Of a DNA stretch of 64,000 bases, positions 17,037 through 25,131 are shown one piece after another. Position numbers and translations under genes: made by a program. The notes beneath the pieces were generated by a model. It was not told where the DNA came from. It saw only the letters and a program-made list of their open reading frames with translations, and searched no databases. Numbering within the stretch: position 1 is the first letter of the stretch; every line of letters begins with the position of its first letter. This stretch comes from Amycolatopsis sp. NBRC 101858 (GTDB lineage Bacteria > Actinomycetota > Actinomycetes > Mycobacteriales > Pseudonocardiaceae). The stretch is taken from the NCBI RefSeq assembly GCF_030269325.1, contig NZ_BSTD01000007.1, forward strand, positions 310,001 through 374,000, read 5' to 3'.

Positions 17037-17963
17037 TCAGCCGGTATCGCGGTCGGGCGCGCCGCTGCCGCGTCCACGGGCGATCCGCGGCCACTGCGGG
17101 GACAGGCGGCGTGTCCGCTGCGGCAGCACATGCCACGAACGAAGCAGGTGTTCGGCAGGCGAGCGCAGCGACGGCGGTGTCACCTCCGCGGTGACTCCGC
17201 GCACGGCCACAGCACGCTCATGGGGAAAGAACGCAGCGTCGGGCAACAGGGCGCTGGTGCGGCGCCCCGCAGTGCCTGCGACGCCTTTCGGCCACCGGCG
17301 GGCGCCCACGACGAGCAGCTGAGTGGGCGGAGTTACGGCAGCGGCACGCACCCACGGCTCCAGGCGCGCGAGAACCTGTTCGGCGTGTGCGAGTCCGGGC
17401 ACCGTTGCCCGCACCACCAGGGCGGGAATCGGTGAGGGGCTGCCGACGCGCAGCCACTGCCCCGGCCCGAGCGCGGGGTCGGTCGTCAGCCGCCAGGGAT
17501 CGTGGCCGATGTCGACCACGGTCACATCGACGCTGCGACCACCGCCGGGGTGCCAGTACGAGGGCGGCGGGAACATCACTGGCCGGGCAGTGTTCTCCGC
17601 CATGTCGAGGCGGGCCAGGACTGCGCGGGCGCGTCTGGAGAACCGGATCCCCGCCGCAGGGCCGGGTCCGTCCCGGCGTGGTCCGTCAGCGAGTGCTGCC
17701 CGGCCGAGTCCGGAGCGGACGGGATCGCCGGCGTCGATGAGCAGAACCGATCGTCCCGCCAGCTGGAGTGCGTCGGCGATCGCGACGGCAGTGCTCGTGG
17801 CGCCGGCCCCGGGAGATGCGGCCAGGACCGGCACGACGCGGCCGAACGGCGACCAGTCGACCAGCTCGATCCCAGGTTCGGTGAGGGTGGGCTGGTGCCG
17901 CTCGACAAGCGGCGTGTCCACACTGGAGCAAGCGGCTGGAGTTGCGTCTTCGGATGTGGTCAT
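17037..17963 (-). CDS. ParA/MinD-like protein with a lysine-less P-loop
   Basis: The product has 308 residues from ATG 17963, chosen because GGGGAGG lies eight bases upstream; a longer frame to 18092 would start inside the promoter region. The fold resembles ParA/MinD: a P-loop region VLAASPGAGATSTAVAIADAL, then VLLIDAGDPVRSGL and DVTVVDIGHDPW. Both lysines of the deviant Walker A motif are absent (ASPGAGATS in place of KGGxGKT), so ATP hydrolysis is doubtful and the protein may be a nucleotide-independent scaffold. It is the first gene of the leftward transfer operon and faces the EspR-like regulator across a shared AT-rich promoter region. A role in transfer or element partitioning is inferred from position only. 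Confidence 0.6.
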   Translation of the reverse strand: MTTSEDATPAACSSVDTPLVERHQPTLTEPGIELVDWSPFGRVVPVLAASPGAGATSTAVAIADALQLAGRSVLLIDAGDPVRSGLGRAALADGPRRDGPGPAAGIRFSRRARAVLARLDMAENTARPVMFPPPSYWHPGGGRSVDVTVVDIGHDPWRLTTDPALGPGQWLRVGSPSPIPALVVRATVPGLAHAEQVLARLEPWVRAAAVTPPTQLLVVGARRWPKGVAGTAGRRTSALLPDAAFFPHERAVAVRGVTAEVTPPSLRSPAEHLLRSWHVLPQRTRRLSPQWPRIARGRGSGAPDRDTG

Positions 17964-18057
17964 GCCGCGGCCTCCCCTCAGCGGTGGTGGTGCGCCGGTG
18001 AAGGGTGCGGCGGTCACAGCGGGACCGTGCTCCAACCCCCTGGTCGGGGTGGCGTGG

Positions 18058-18134
18058 GTTGCGTTCTCTCGATAATCCGAAGATAATCGCAACGACTGTG
18101 GTTCTTTGCTTCGATGGTAGACGCAACTCGCAAT
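18058..18134. promoter_or_regulatory. Divergent promoter region with iterated CGCAA(C/T) motifs
   Basis: This AT-richer stretch lies between the ParA-like gene (leftward) and the EspR-like gene (rightward). GTTGCG at 18058-18063 is inverted relative to CGCAAC at 18088-18093, and further copies occur at 18122-18127 (CGCAAC) and 18129-18134 (CGCAAT). The TAATC-type repeats at 18072-18087 add local symmetry. The arrangement looks like a multi-site operator through which the adjacent HTH protein could control both itself and the conjugation operon. No transcription start is known, and the exact promoter elements cannot be assigned. Confidence 0.45.
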
Positions 18135-18198
18135 GTGTCAAATATCGACCAACGCGGCAAAGTCAACACCCAGCGGTAACCGTATAGGTGGGGGCGAC

Positions 18199-18846
18199 GT
18201 GGGACGACGGCTGGACGATGAGCCGACTTTCGACAGCTGGGAGACGACGTCACCGGCCTACCTGACCTCGCCGATGCCGCGACGCACCTACGCTGCCCAG
18301 CAACAGCTCACCCTTGACCTGCTCAACCTCGACACCTTCGCCGAGCGCCTGACGTTTCTGTTCGACCACGCCTCGACTTACTACGTGCTCGGCGGTGAAC
18401 CGGTCGTCGACCCCGACGAGATCACGCGGCTCGCCGCCGAGGAGGCGGCAGGGTTTCAGAGCTTCACTGCCCGGGTCCCGCTGGTGGCGAGATGGGTTCA
18501 GGCTCGAACCGGGCTGACCTTGGCCAAGCAGGCTCTGCACAACTTCAAGGGCGGGGTGCGCGAGAACAGCCGGCCGGCGATTACCCGGGCCTTGGCCGAG
18601 TTCTGGCAGATCCACCCGAACCTGCTGGACCCCAGTGTCCCGGCGGCGGAGTTCGAGCTGCCGTATGACGAATCCGACCGCCGAACCCACGAGCTGGTGA
18701 CCGAGCTCGGGTTGCTCGGTGTCAGCGCCCGCGACATCACCAGCTCGCTGGGTGAGGCACGCGAGGCCGACAAGCGGCAGCTGCTGAAAGTGCTGGAGCG
18801 GATTGCCCAGACCCGCCGCGACATCAACCACGGACGATCCAGTTGA
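18199..18846 (+). CDS. EspR/XRE-like helix-turn-helix regulator
   Basis: About 215 residues if translation starts at GTG 18199; an upstream ATG at 18133 would add 22 residues but begins inside the repeat-rich promoter. An N-terminal TFAERLTFLFDHA segment, a middle HTH-like region (LAKQALHNFKGGVRENSRPAITRALAEFW) and a C-terminal dimerisation helix region (DKRQLLKVLERIAQTRRD) match the layout of EspR-type actinobacterial regulators, which bind DNA as dimers. It lies immediately beside the transfer operon promoter and converges (24 bp) on the MAB_1171c-type gene, so it is the best candidate for the element's transfer regulator. Whether it represses or activates cannot be read from sequence. Confidence 0.65.
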   Translation: MGRRLDDEPTFDSWETTSPAYLTSPMPRRTYAAQQQLTLDLLNLDTFAERLTFLFDHASTYYVLGGEPVVDPDEITRLAAEEAAGFQSFTARVPLVARWVQARTGLTLAKQALHNFKGGVRENSRPAITRALAEFWQIHPNLLDPSVPAAEFELPYDESDRRTHELVTELGLLGVSARDITSSLGEAREADKRQLLKVLERIAQTRRDINHGRSS

Positions 18847-18870
18847 CAGCGCAACTGCCGTAACGACAGG

Positions 18871-20079
18871 TCATGCCGTGCTGCGGCTGTACTGCTTGGA
18901 GCCCAGTGTCTCCGCCAAGCGCTGAACACGACGCTGTCCGATCAGGTGTCCCACTGTGGCCAGCCACGCGAGCCGGTGGCCGTCGTCGATGTGCAAGCGC
19001 TCGGTTTCGGGCCACCATGCCTCGGCGTCGAAGTCGGGGGCATGGTGGCCCGGAGTGTGCGCTGCTGACGGTTGTGACAGGTGCGCGACAACGGCGGCGA
19101 TGGCTACCTCGATCTCGACGGCTGCGGCCGCCGGTTCGATGTCGTCACCGTCGTGACCGAGCTCCCGGAGGTCAGCGCGGATCCGGCGCTGTGTGTGCAG
19201 GTCGATCAGCCGATCGACGATGAGCAATGCATCTTCGATCTCGACCAGCTGCTTCGTCAGGGTCAGCGGTGGCCGGCTGCGATGAGCAAGCAGGATCCGC
19301 GCTCGCCGCCACAGGTGCTCGACTGCGGCCTCCTGCCGCGTCCGCCGGCGCTGGTCGAGGCGCTCGAACAGCGTCCGGGTGGCCGCGGCGAACAGAGAGC
19401 CGACGACGAACAACGCCAGACCGGCGGCGTCGGTGAAGATCGCGAAATGAGTCCCGTGGGGCGAATGGCGCGGGTCGACCAGTAGACGAAGTACGACCCC
19501 GAGCCGCCAGGCCAGCCCGCCCAGCGACACCGCCACGCCCAGCTGGGCCAGGACGACACCGCCGCGCACGCCCGCCACCTCGCCCAGCGCCACCACGGTC
19601 AATCCCAGCAGGAGCAGCGCGAGCCAGCCCACCATGTAGGTGAGGTAGATCGCGCTGTAGAGCTGCGACGGTAGCGTCGGGTTACGAGGTGACCCAAACC
19701 AGGATGTATGGGCTCCGGCCAGCACGTACAGGGTGATCATCACCGCCGCGCAGACCGTGAAGATGGTGACGACGGCCGGCATGGGAAGGCGAAGCTGTCC
19801 CAGGGTGTGCAGGAACCCGGCGGTGCACACCATGGCCAGCATCGCCAGCAGGTTGTGCGCCACGATCCCGGCGTTGTGCAGCCCGGTCAGACGATCGACC
19901 CAGTCCAGGGTCATCGGATCCCCGGCGGCCAGAGACAGGGCCATGCAGGCGATGCCTGCGGTCAGGAAGTGGCGGCTGAGGGCGTAGCCGACACCGCGGT
20001 TGACCAGCGTCTTGCGCGCCGCTTCGGCCACGCCCGCGGCCGCGGCGCCGTACCAGGCGAGCGAGACCGCGTCAGGCAT
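18871..20079 (-). CDS. MAB_1171c-type integral membrane protein
   Basis: A 402-residue protein starting at ATG 20079, which lies eight bases inside the end of the ImmA/IrrE gene. About seven to eight transmembrane helices occupy residues 5-240 (for example VVTIFTVCAAVMITLYVLAG and YMVGWLALLLLGLTVVAL). A cytoplasmic helical domain of about 150 residues follows, with paired Arg/Glu-rich helices. This resembles the MAB_1171c family, annotated as putative transporters but without demonstrated substrate, and often found beside ImmA/IrrE-type proteases and XRE regulators in actinomycetes. The overlap implies coupling with the protease, and a membrane sensor role is plausible. Confidence 0.65.
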   Translation of the reverse strand: MPDAVSLAWYGAAAAGVAEAARKTLVNRGVGYALSRHFLTAGIACMALSLAAGDPMTLDWVDRLTGLHNAGIVAHNLLAMLAMVCTAGFLHTLGQLRLPMPAVVTIFTVCAAVMITLYVLAGAHTSWFGSPRNPTLPSQLYSAIYLTYMVGWLALLLLGLTVVALGEVAGVRGGVVLAQLGVAVSLGGLAWRLGVVLRLLVDPRHSPHGTHFAIFTDAAGLALFVVGSLFAAATRTLFERLDQRRRTRQEAAVEHLWRRARILLAHRSRPPLTLTKQLVEIEDALLIVDRLIDLHTQRRIRADLRELGHDGDDIEPAAAAVEIEVAIAAVVAHLSQPSAAHTPGHHAPDFDAEAWWPETERLHIDDGHRLAWLATVGHLIGQRRVQRLAETLGSKQYSRSTA

Positions 20080-20551
20080 CGGCGCACAGGTGCCGGCGGG
20101 CTCCGAACGCTGCCCGCAGCGCGGTCCTACCTGGCGGCAGCCGATCTCGCTGGCGCGCCGCTCCGCTCTGCACGTGCGCACGAAGCAGGTAGGCGAACTG
20201 CTCAGCCTCGGCCTCACAGCGGTCGCCGGGGTGTGTGCGACGCCGGCAGAGGTGATCGCCGAGGTGTCCCAGCACCCAGTGGCCGACCTCGTGGAAGGCG
20301 ATGTGGGCGACGTGAGCGGGTGCCGCTTTGGCCGCGACCATGAGCCAGCACTCCTCGCGAGACCGCGCCAGCAACCCGCTGGCCCCGCCGCGGGTCGTCG
20401 ACATCCGCCCGAGGACTACGGTCATGCCGCGTTGCTTTCCGACCGCCTTGAGGAAGGCGCGTAATTCGAACGGGTATCGGATCGGCAATGTGCCGATGAT
20501 GTCTTCGCAGCGCCGGATGAACTCCCGATCCTCGCGTCCTGTGGTGTTCAC
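20072..20551 (-). CDS. ImmA/IrrE-family zinc metalloprotease-like protein
   Basis: The HEXXH zinc motif is visible in AFHEVGHWVLGH, followed by an AEAEQFAYLLRAHV segment with the downstream Glu expected of ImmA/IrrE (M78) peptidases. In ICEBs1 and related elements such proteases cleave the element's repressor to trigger excision. The start is uncertain: GTG 20551 with GGGGAG just upstream gives 159 residues, whereas an open frame reaches 20776 and would add a Cys/His-containing N terminus. The gene is read leftward into the MAB_1171c-type gene and is divergent from the P450 at 20790. Substrate candidates include the EspR-like regulator nearby; this is inference. Confidence 0.72.
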   Translation of the reverse strand: MNTTGREDREFIRRCEDIIGTLPIRYPFELRAFLKAVGKQRGMTVVLGRMSTTRGGASGLLARSREECWLMVAAKAAPAHVAHIAFHEVGHWVLGHLGDHLCRRRTHPGDRCEAEAEQFAYLLRAHVQSGAARQRDRLPPGRTALRAAFGARRHLCADA

Positions 20552-20789
20552 TTTCTCCCCTGAGTGTTCGTCGGATCCAGCCGGTCCCCACCAGCCGTCG
20601 TGCTCACACTCCTCGTGCCGATCTTCATACCGGCAGGTCAAAGCGTTGCAGTCATCCTGACGGACACGCTCCGCAATCGAGGCCCTGTCGCGCCACATTC
20701 GGCCCACATTTCGGCGATGTGGAGTCCACATGCGTGTCCACCAACGCCTGCCCGGCCCTTGAACAAGGGCGCTCACGGCGAGTAGTCAG

Positions 20790-22031
20790 ATGAGTATGGT
20801 TCTGGAATCTGGGGGCGCAGAGGCGCACGAATCGGGGACCGGTCCGAGGGATCTGGCGTGGTCGTTCAACCACCTCGAGCCCACTATCGCCGAGACGGCC
20901 TACGAGACGCTCGGGGCGATCCGCCGAGGCTGTCCGGTCGCGCGCAGTGGCGAACTGGGCGGCTTCGTGCTGGTCACCGGATACGAGGAGGTCCGCGAGG
21001 CCGCGCGCGCCCCCGACCGGTTCAGCGCCTACGTTGACGGGCTAGGCGCGGCGGCGGTGGTCACCGAGATGCGGGAGGCCGTCGCGCCGATGTTCGAGAC
21101 CGACGGGAAGCACCACAACCAGTGGCGGCGGCTGCTGCAGGACTTTTTCACACCTGCGGCCGCAGCCGCGCAGGAGCAGTATGTCCGGGCGGTCTGCCGG
21201 GAGACGTTGCAGGAGCTGATCCCGCACGGCGCCGCCGACCTCGTCGGGGCCTACACCCGCCAGGTACCGCCCCTGGTGATCGGCCGGGTCCTGGGGCTGA
21301 CCGAGCTCGAACGCGCATGGCTGTCTGAGCACATCCGCGCCCTCTACAGTGCCGAGACGCTCACCGACGCCAGGCACGCGGGACGGATCTACGCGGACTT
21401 CCTGCTCGAGCGCATCCACGAACGCCGGACCCATCCCACCGCCGACCTGCTCTCGCAGATGGTGACCGCGCAGGTCGACGAGCGGAGCTCTGACGATGAC
21501 GAGCTGGTCAAGATGACCATGCTGATGGTCGCCGCCGGGCACCTGACCACCGCCGACGCATGCGCCACCGCGATTCTGCAGCTGCTCGAGGATCCGACGC
21601 TGCGAGAACATGTGTCCGCGGAGCCGACTGCTCTGGAGGCGTTTGTGGAGGAGCTGATCCGCTACGAGCCTGCGGTTGCAGTAACCGGCCGCACCGTGAC
21701 CACCGCGACCCGGCTCGGCGATGTGCCCCTCTCCCCCGGGGATCGGCTGCTGCTGGCCTGGGGCAGCGCAAACCGCGACGAACGCGTCTTCGACGACGGC
21801 AACGTCTTCCGCCTCGACCGCGAACACAGCAGGCCACAGCACGTGGGGTGGGGCTCCGGCGAGCACCGCTGCCTCGGTCGGCACCTTGCCTGCGTCGAAC
21901 TGCGCGTCATGCTCACCGAGCTGCTGCGCGCACTCCCCTGTTTGCGGCTCCAGCCCGGTGCCACGGTGCGCCGGACGTTCGGCGTCATCCGCGGCGTCGC
22001 CGCGTTGCCGGTTCAGTGGGAACGCCGGTAG
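20790..22031 (+). CDS. Cytochrome P450
   Basis: A 413-residue bacterial class P450. The I helix has MVAAGHLTTADA (AGxxTT), the ExxR motif lies in EELIRYEP, and the heme loop GWGSGEHRCLGRHLA supplies Cys361, with Trp instead of the common Phe at its start. It lacks a membrane anchor, so it is a soluble monooxygenase that would need separate ferredoxin and reductase, neither encoded nearby. The substrate is not predictable. It is divergent from the ImmA/IrrE gene, and its last 47 bases overlap the 3' end of the convergent LuxR-type regulator. ATG 20796 is an alternative start two codons in. Confidence 0.9.
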   Translation: MSMVLESGGAEAHESGTGPRDLAWSFNHLEPTIAETAYETLGAIRRGCPVARSGELGGFVLVTGYEEVREAARAPDRFSAYVDGLGAAAVVTEMREAVAPMFETDGKHHNQWRRLLQDFFTPAAAAAQEQYVRAVCRETLQELIPHGAADLVGAYTRQVPPLVIGRVLGLTELERAWLSEHIRALYSAETLTDARHAGRIYADFLLERIHERRTHPTADLLSQMVTAQVDERSSDDDELVKMTMLMVAAGHLTTADACATAILQLLEDPTLREHVSAEPTALEAFVEELIRYEPAVAVTGRTVTTATRLGDVPLSPGDRLLLAWGSANRDERVFDDGNVFRLDREHSRPQHVGWGSGEHRCLGRHLACVELRVMLTELLRALPCLRLQPGATVRRTFGVIRGVAALPVQWERR

Positions 22032-24333
22032 GCGCCGACCGGGCCATGTACCAGTCGGCGAGCTCTCGACGTCCCTCCAGGTTCAGCAGGTCGTAGATCG
22101 CGCTCAGCTCGTTCTCGACCGTCCGCACGGAGAACTGCACGGTGGCCGCGATCTGCTGGTTCTTCAGCTTCCTGGCGACCAGCCGGGCGATCGTCCACTG
22201 CCGCTCGGTCAAGACGGGCTCTGGTGGGCAGTCGGCGTCGTCGAGGGCGAGGGCCACGATCTGGTCATCGTCGAGCATGCTGCCCTCGCGGTAGGCAGCC
22301 GTCGCCTCCACCGGCCCGAGCACCAACGCGATCGCCGCGGCGGCGTGTCCCCGGTGGCGTTTGAAGCCGGCCAGGCCGTTGAAGTGGACGCCGTGACGTG
22401 CTTGCAGGCTGTCCGAGCCGCCGATCCGCCGCGCCGCGCCGACGTAGTCGCCGGCCTCCGCGCGAGCCCAGGCATCCTTCTCCACCCACCATCCGGGCCC
22501 CCACAGGTCACCGAGCGCGAGCTGTCTCCGCAGTGGCGCGGTGTTGTTGATGACCGGCTCGGAACAGGCAGGCAGCCCACGCGTCCACTCAGCCCACGTC
22601 AGCGCCCACTCGGCGCCGCGACGGCGGGCCTCGGCGAGGCAGCGTTGCGACATCCGGTCGGCGTCTTCCGCCGGCCCCAGCACCCCGGCCGTGATGGCAT
22701 GAAACAGGTCTGCCATGTAGCCCAGGCCGTCGGCACCTGCAGCGCGGAAGCCAGCGGCGGCAGCCGCCAGTTTCGCGAACCCGCTCCGCAGCCCCAGGGC
22801 CAGCGCCTCATAAGTGCCCTCGACGAGCTGGACAGCCGGAGTGTCTTCCTTGCCTGCCTCGCGGGCCAGGCGCAGGCACTCGTCCAGATGGATCTTGCCG
22901 CGTTCTTGGTCACCGAGCGCGATCCAGACCCAGCCGGCCATCGCCAGCGCCGAGATCCGCACCTCCGTTGCCCCGGTGGGCCCGGCACTCAGCAGGTCTT
23001 CGACCAGGCGGCAAGCCTGGATCTCGGTGGCGAAGAAGAACGGCGCCCGGGTCGCGAACAGATCGACCATGATCGCCAGACCGCCCTCAGTCCGATCGTG
23101 CTCGGCGCACCAGGCTACGGCGGCGGTGATGTTGCGAGATTCGGCGTTGACCAGGTCCAGCCACCGGATCTCCTCTGGCCCGAAATACCGCACGGCCGCC
23201 TCGCGGACCAGCCCTGCGACCCAGGCGCAGTGGCGCTCACCGATGGCGTCCAGCTCGCCGAACGCCCTCAGCCGGCGTCGTCCGTATTCGCGCAGGAAGG
23301 TGTGCTGGCGGTATCGCGCGTCGGAGGAGGCGCCTTCGATGACCGAGTGGCGCACCAGGTGATCCAGAGTTGCAAGGATCTCGTCGCGTTCGATCAGGTC
23401 GTCCGCGCACACCTGTTCGGCCGCCTCGAGGGTGAACCCGCCGGTGAACACGGTCAACCGCGCCCAGACCCGCTGTTGCTGCTGTGAGCACAGGTCCCAG
23501 GATTCGGTGATAGCGATGTCGAGGGCGAGATGGTGCGCTGGGATTCCGCGCGCGCCTGGGCCATACCGCAGCGACGCGCCGCCTTGGAGTCGATCGAGGA
23601 CCACCGCCGGGGCCCGGCCCGCGCCCAGCTGGGCCGCGACCAGCTCCAGGACCAGCGGAACCCCAGCCGACCAGCGCACCAGGTCGACGATCGCCGACCA
23701 GTCGTCCTGGTCCGTCAGCGGCCGTCCGGCAGCGACGGCTCGGTCTGCCAGCAACCGGATCGCATCACACTGTTCGGCCGTCGCACGGTCGGCGTGCTCG
23801 GCGGGAATCGACAATGGAGCGAGGTGGACTACGTGCTCACCACGGATGTCCAGGTACGCGCGGCTGGTGGCGACCACCTGCACCGTGGTGGTCTCTGTGA
23901 TCAAGCGGTCGGCCAGCTCGGCAACCGCGTCCAGTACCGGTTCGCAGTTATCCAGCATGATCAAGACACGGCGTTCGCTGACATGGTCAATCAGCACCTC
24001 CACGGGCTCGGCGGCCGGCTGATGATGCGAGATGCGGAGTTCTGCGATAAGCAAGTTGCAGATCCTCTGCATAACATCGGCAGTATTGGCCTGCGCACCG
24101 ATCTCAGCCAGCCTGATGAACACTGCCGAGTCGTAGCGCTCGTTCATCTGCACGAGCAGCTCTCCGGCGAGCCGCGTTTTCCCGATACCCGGCGAGCCGG
24201 TCAGCGTCACCATCCGGGCGTCGCCATTCAGCCGCTCGCGCACGCCGACCAGCTCGTGCGATCGCCCAAAGAATGTCGTCAGCTGGACACCAGCGTGCGG
24301 CTGCCCGGCCGGCCTGCAAACGGGTCTATTCAT
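21985..24333 (-). CDS. STAND ATPase - LuxR-type HTH transcriptional regulator
   Basis: The 782-residue regulator starts at ATG 24333. Its N-terminal NTPase module has Walker A GSPGIGKTRL and Walker B VLIMLDNCEP, then a VVATSR sensor and a winged-helix-like region. A central alpha-helical TPR-like stretch spans residues 400-690. A C-terminal LuxR-type HTH reads LTERQWTIARLVARKLKNQQ and then RTVENELSAIYDLL. Large regulators of this type integrate a signal through the ATPase and repeats and bind DNA through the HTH. The gene is convergent with the P450 and overlaps it by 47 bp, so their mRNAs could pair. Its target is unknown; the P450 or the exported proteins across the intergenic region are candidates. 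Confidence 0.82.
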   Translation of the reverse strand: MNRPVCRPAGQPHAGVQLTTFFGRSHELVGVRERLNGDARMVTLTGSPGIGKTRLAGELLVQMNERYDSAVFIRLAEIGAQANTADVMQRICNLLIAELRISHHQPAAEPVEVLIDHVSERRVLIMLDNCEPVLDAVAELADRLITETTTVQVVATSRAYLDIRGEHVVHLAPLSIPAEHADRATAEQCDAIRLLADRAVAAGRPLTDQDDWSAIVDLVRWSAGVPLVLELVAAQLGAGRAPAVVLDRLQGGASLRYGPGARGIPAHHLALDIAITESWDLCSQQQQRVWARLTVFTGGFTLEAAEQVCADDLIERDEILATLDHLVRHSVIEGASSDARYRQHTFLREYGRRRLRAFGELDAIGERHCAWVAGLVREAAVRYFGPEEIRWLDLVNAESRNITAAVAWCAEHDRTEGGLAIMVDLFATRAPFFFATEIQACRLVEDLLSAGPTGATEVRISALAMAGWVWIALGDQERGKIHLDECLRLAREAGKEDTPAVQLVEGTYEALALGLRSGFAKLAAAAAGFRAAGADGLGYMADLFHAITAGVLGPAEDADRMSQRCLAEARRRGAEWALTWAEWTRGLPACSEPVINNTAPLRRQLALGDLWGPGWWVEKDAWARAEAGDYVGAARRIGGSDSLQARHGVHFNGLAGFKRHRGHAAAAIALVLGPVEATAAYREGSMLDDDQIVALALDDADCPPEPVLTERQWTIARLVARKLKNQQIAATVQFSVRTVENELSAIYDLLNLEGRRELADWYMARSAPTGVPTEPATRRRRG

Positions 24334-25131
24334 CGCGCCGAATAGGCATACGTCGACCCGCACAGTTCACGCTGACGTCTTATCTCGATCTGCCCCACGC
24401 TTCCCCTCCCCAAGTCGCGCTAACCAGCCGGCCCGACCAGTCGGCTTTCGACCTGCCGTGACCCAGGCGGCGACATCCACCCCGAATGTGCCGCGCTCCG
24501 TGGCAGATGTCGTACCACGCGTGGCCCACGAAGATCATCCACCCTCTGACCGAACACCCGATCGGGTTAACGGTCGACACACTGCCCACCTCGAGCAACA
24601 CCGGACACTAAACAGCCATTTCGACCACCTGACAGAAACCGCCGACATGCACCTCTTCGCACTCGCGAGCACGACACAGCACCCCCGCACCGCCCCGCCA
24701 CACGGCGCGCATGCCACAGTCATCGACTCAGCATAATCGCCACAGTCGTTGACTTTTTTCCAGAATTGGTTAGTGTTCGTCTCAGCAAGGCAGACTCGTG
24801 CTCCACCCTGGGGAGGCGTGGAATCTCGCACGGTCAGCCCAACACGTAGGGACATTCACGTGTTTCCACCATCCACACCGCACAGGCCGCAGTTCGCACG
24901 CGGACCGCCCACTACGGACGCAACAGTAGTAGATCGTCACGCGCCCGGCGCTGCTTCGGGCTTCTCGAACAGCGACCTGTACATCCGGCCGCACACGGCC
25001 GGCTTTGTAGCCCATGACGTCTCCGCTCAGCCCACTTAGCGCATCCCTGGCTGCAGCACGAGGCAGATCCATCAGCCCACCTCACGTGACGCTGATCGGA
25101 CTTTCCCCTTTCCATTCAAGGAGAAACCTCG
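24334..25131. other. Long intergenic region between the LuxR-type regulator and the sedolisin gene
   Basis: Nearly 800 bp without a supportable gene. Open frames exist on both strands but lack family features and convincing ribosome-binding sites. Composition is less GC-rich than the flanks and includes a GACTTTTTTCC tract near 24752 and two related CGCCACAG/TGCCACAG stretches around 24712-24745. The last 20 bases hold AAGGAGAAA, the ribosome-binding site of the sedolisin gene. The space probably contains divergent promoters for the regulator and the exported-protein genes. Confidence 0.5.

Noticed and set aside
24458-25072. Small open frames in the intergenic region before the sedolisin gene
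   Set aside because: They lack ribosome-binding sites, codon bias and family features.
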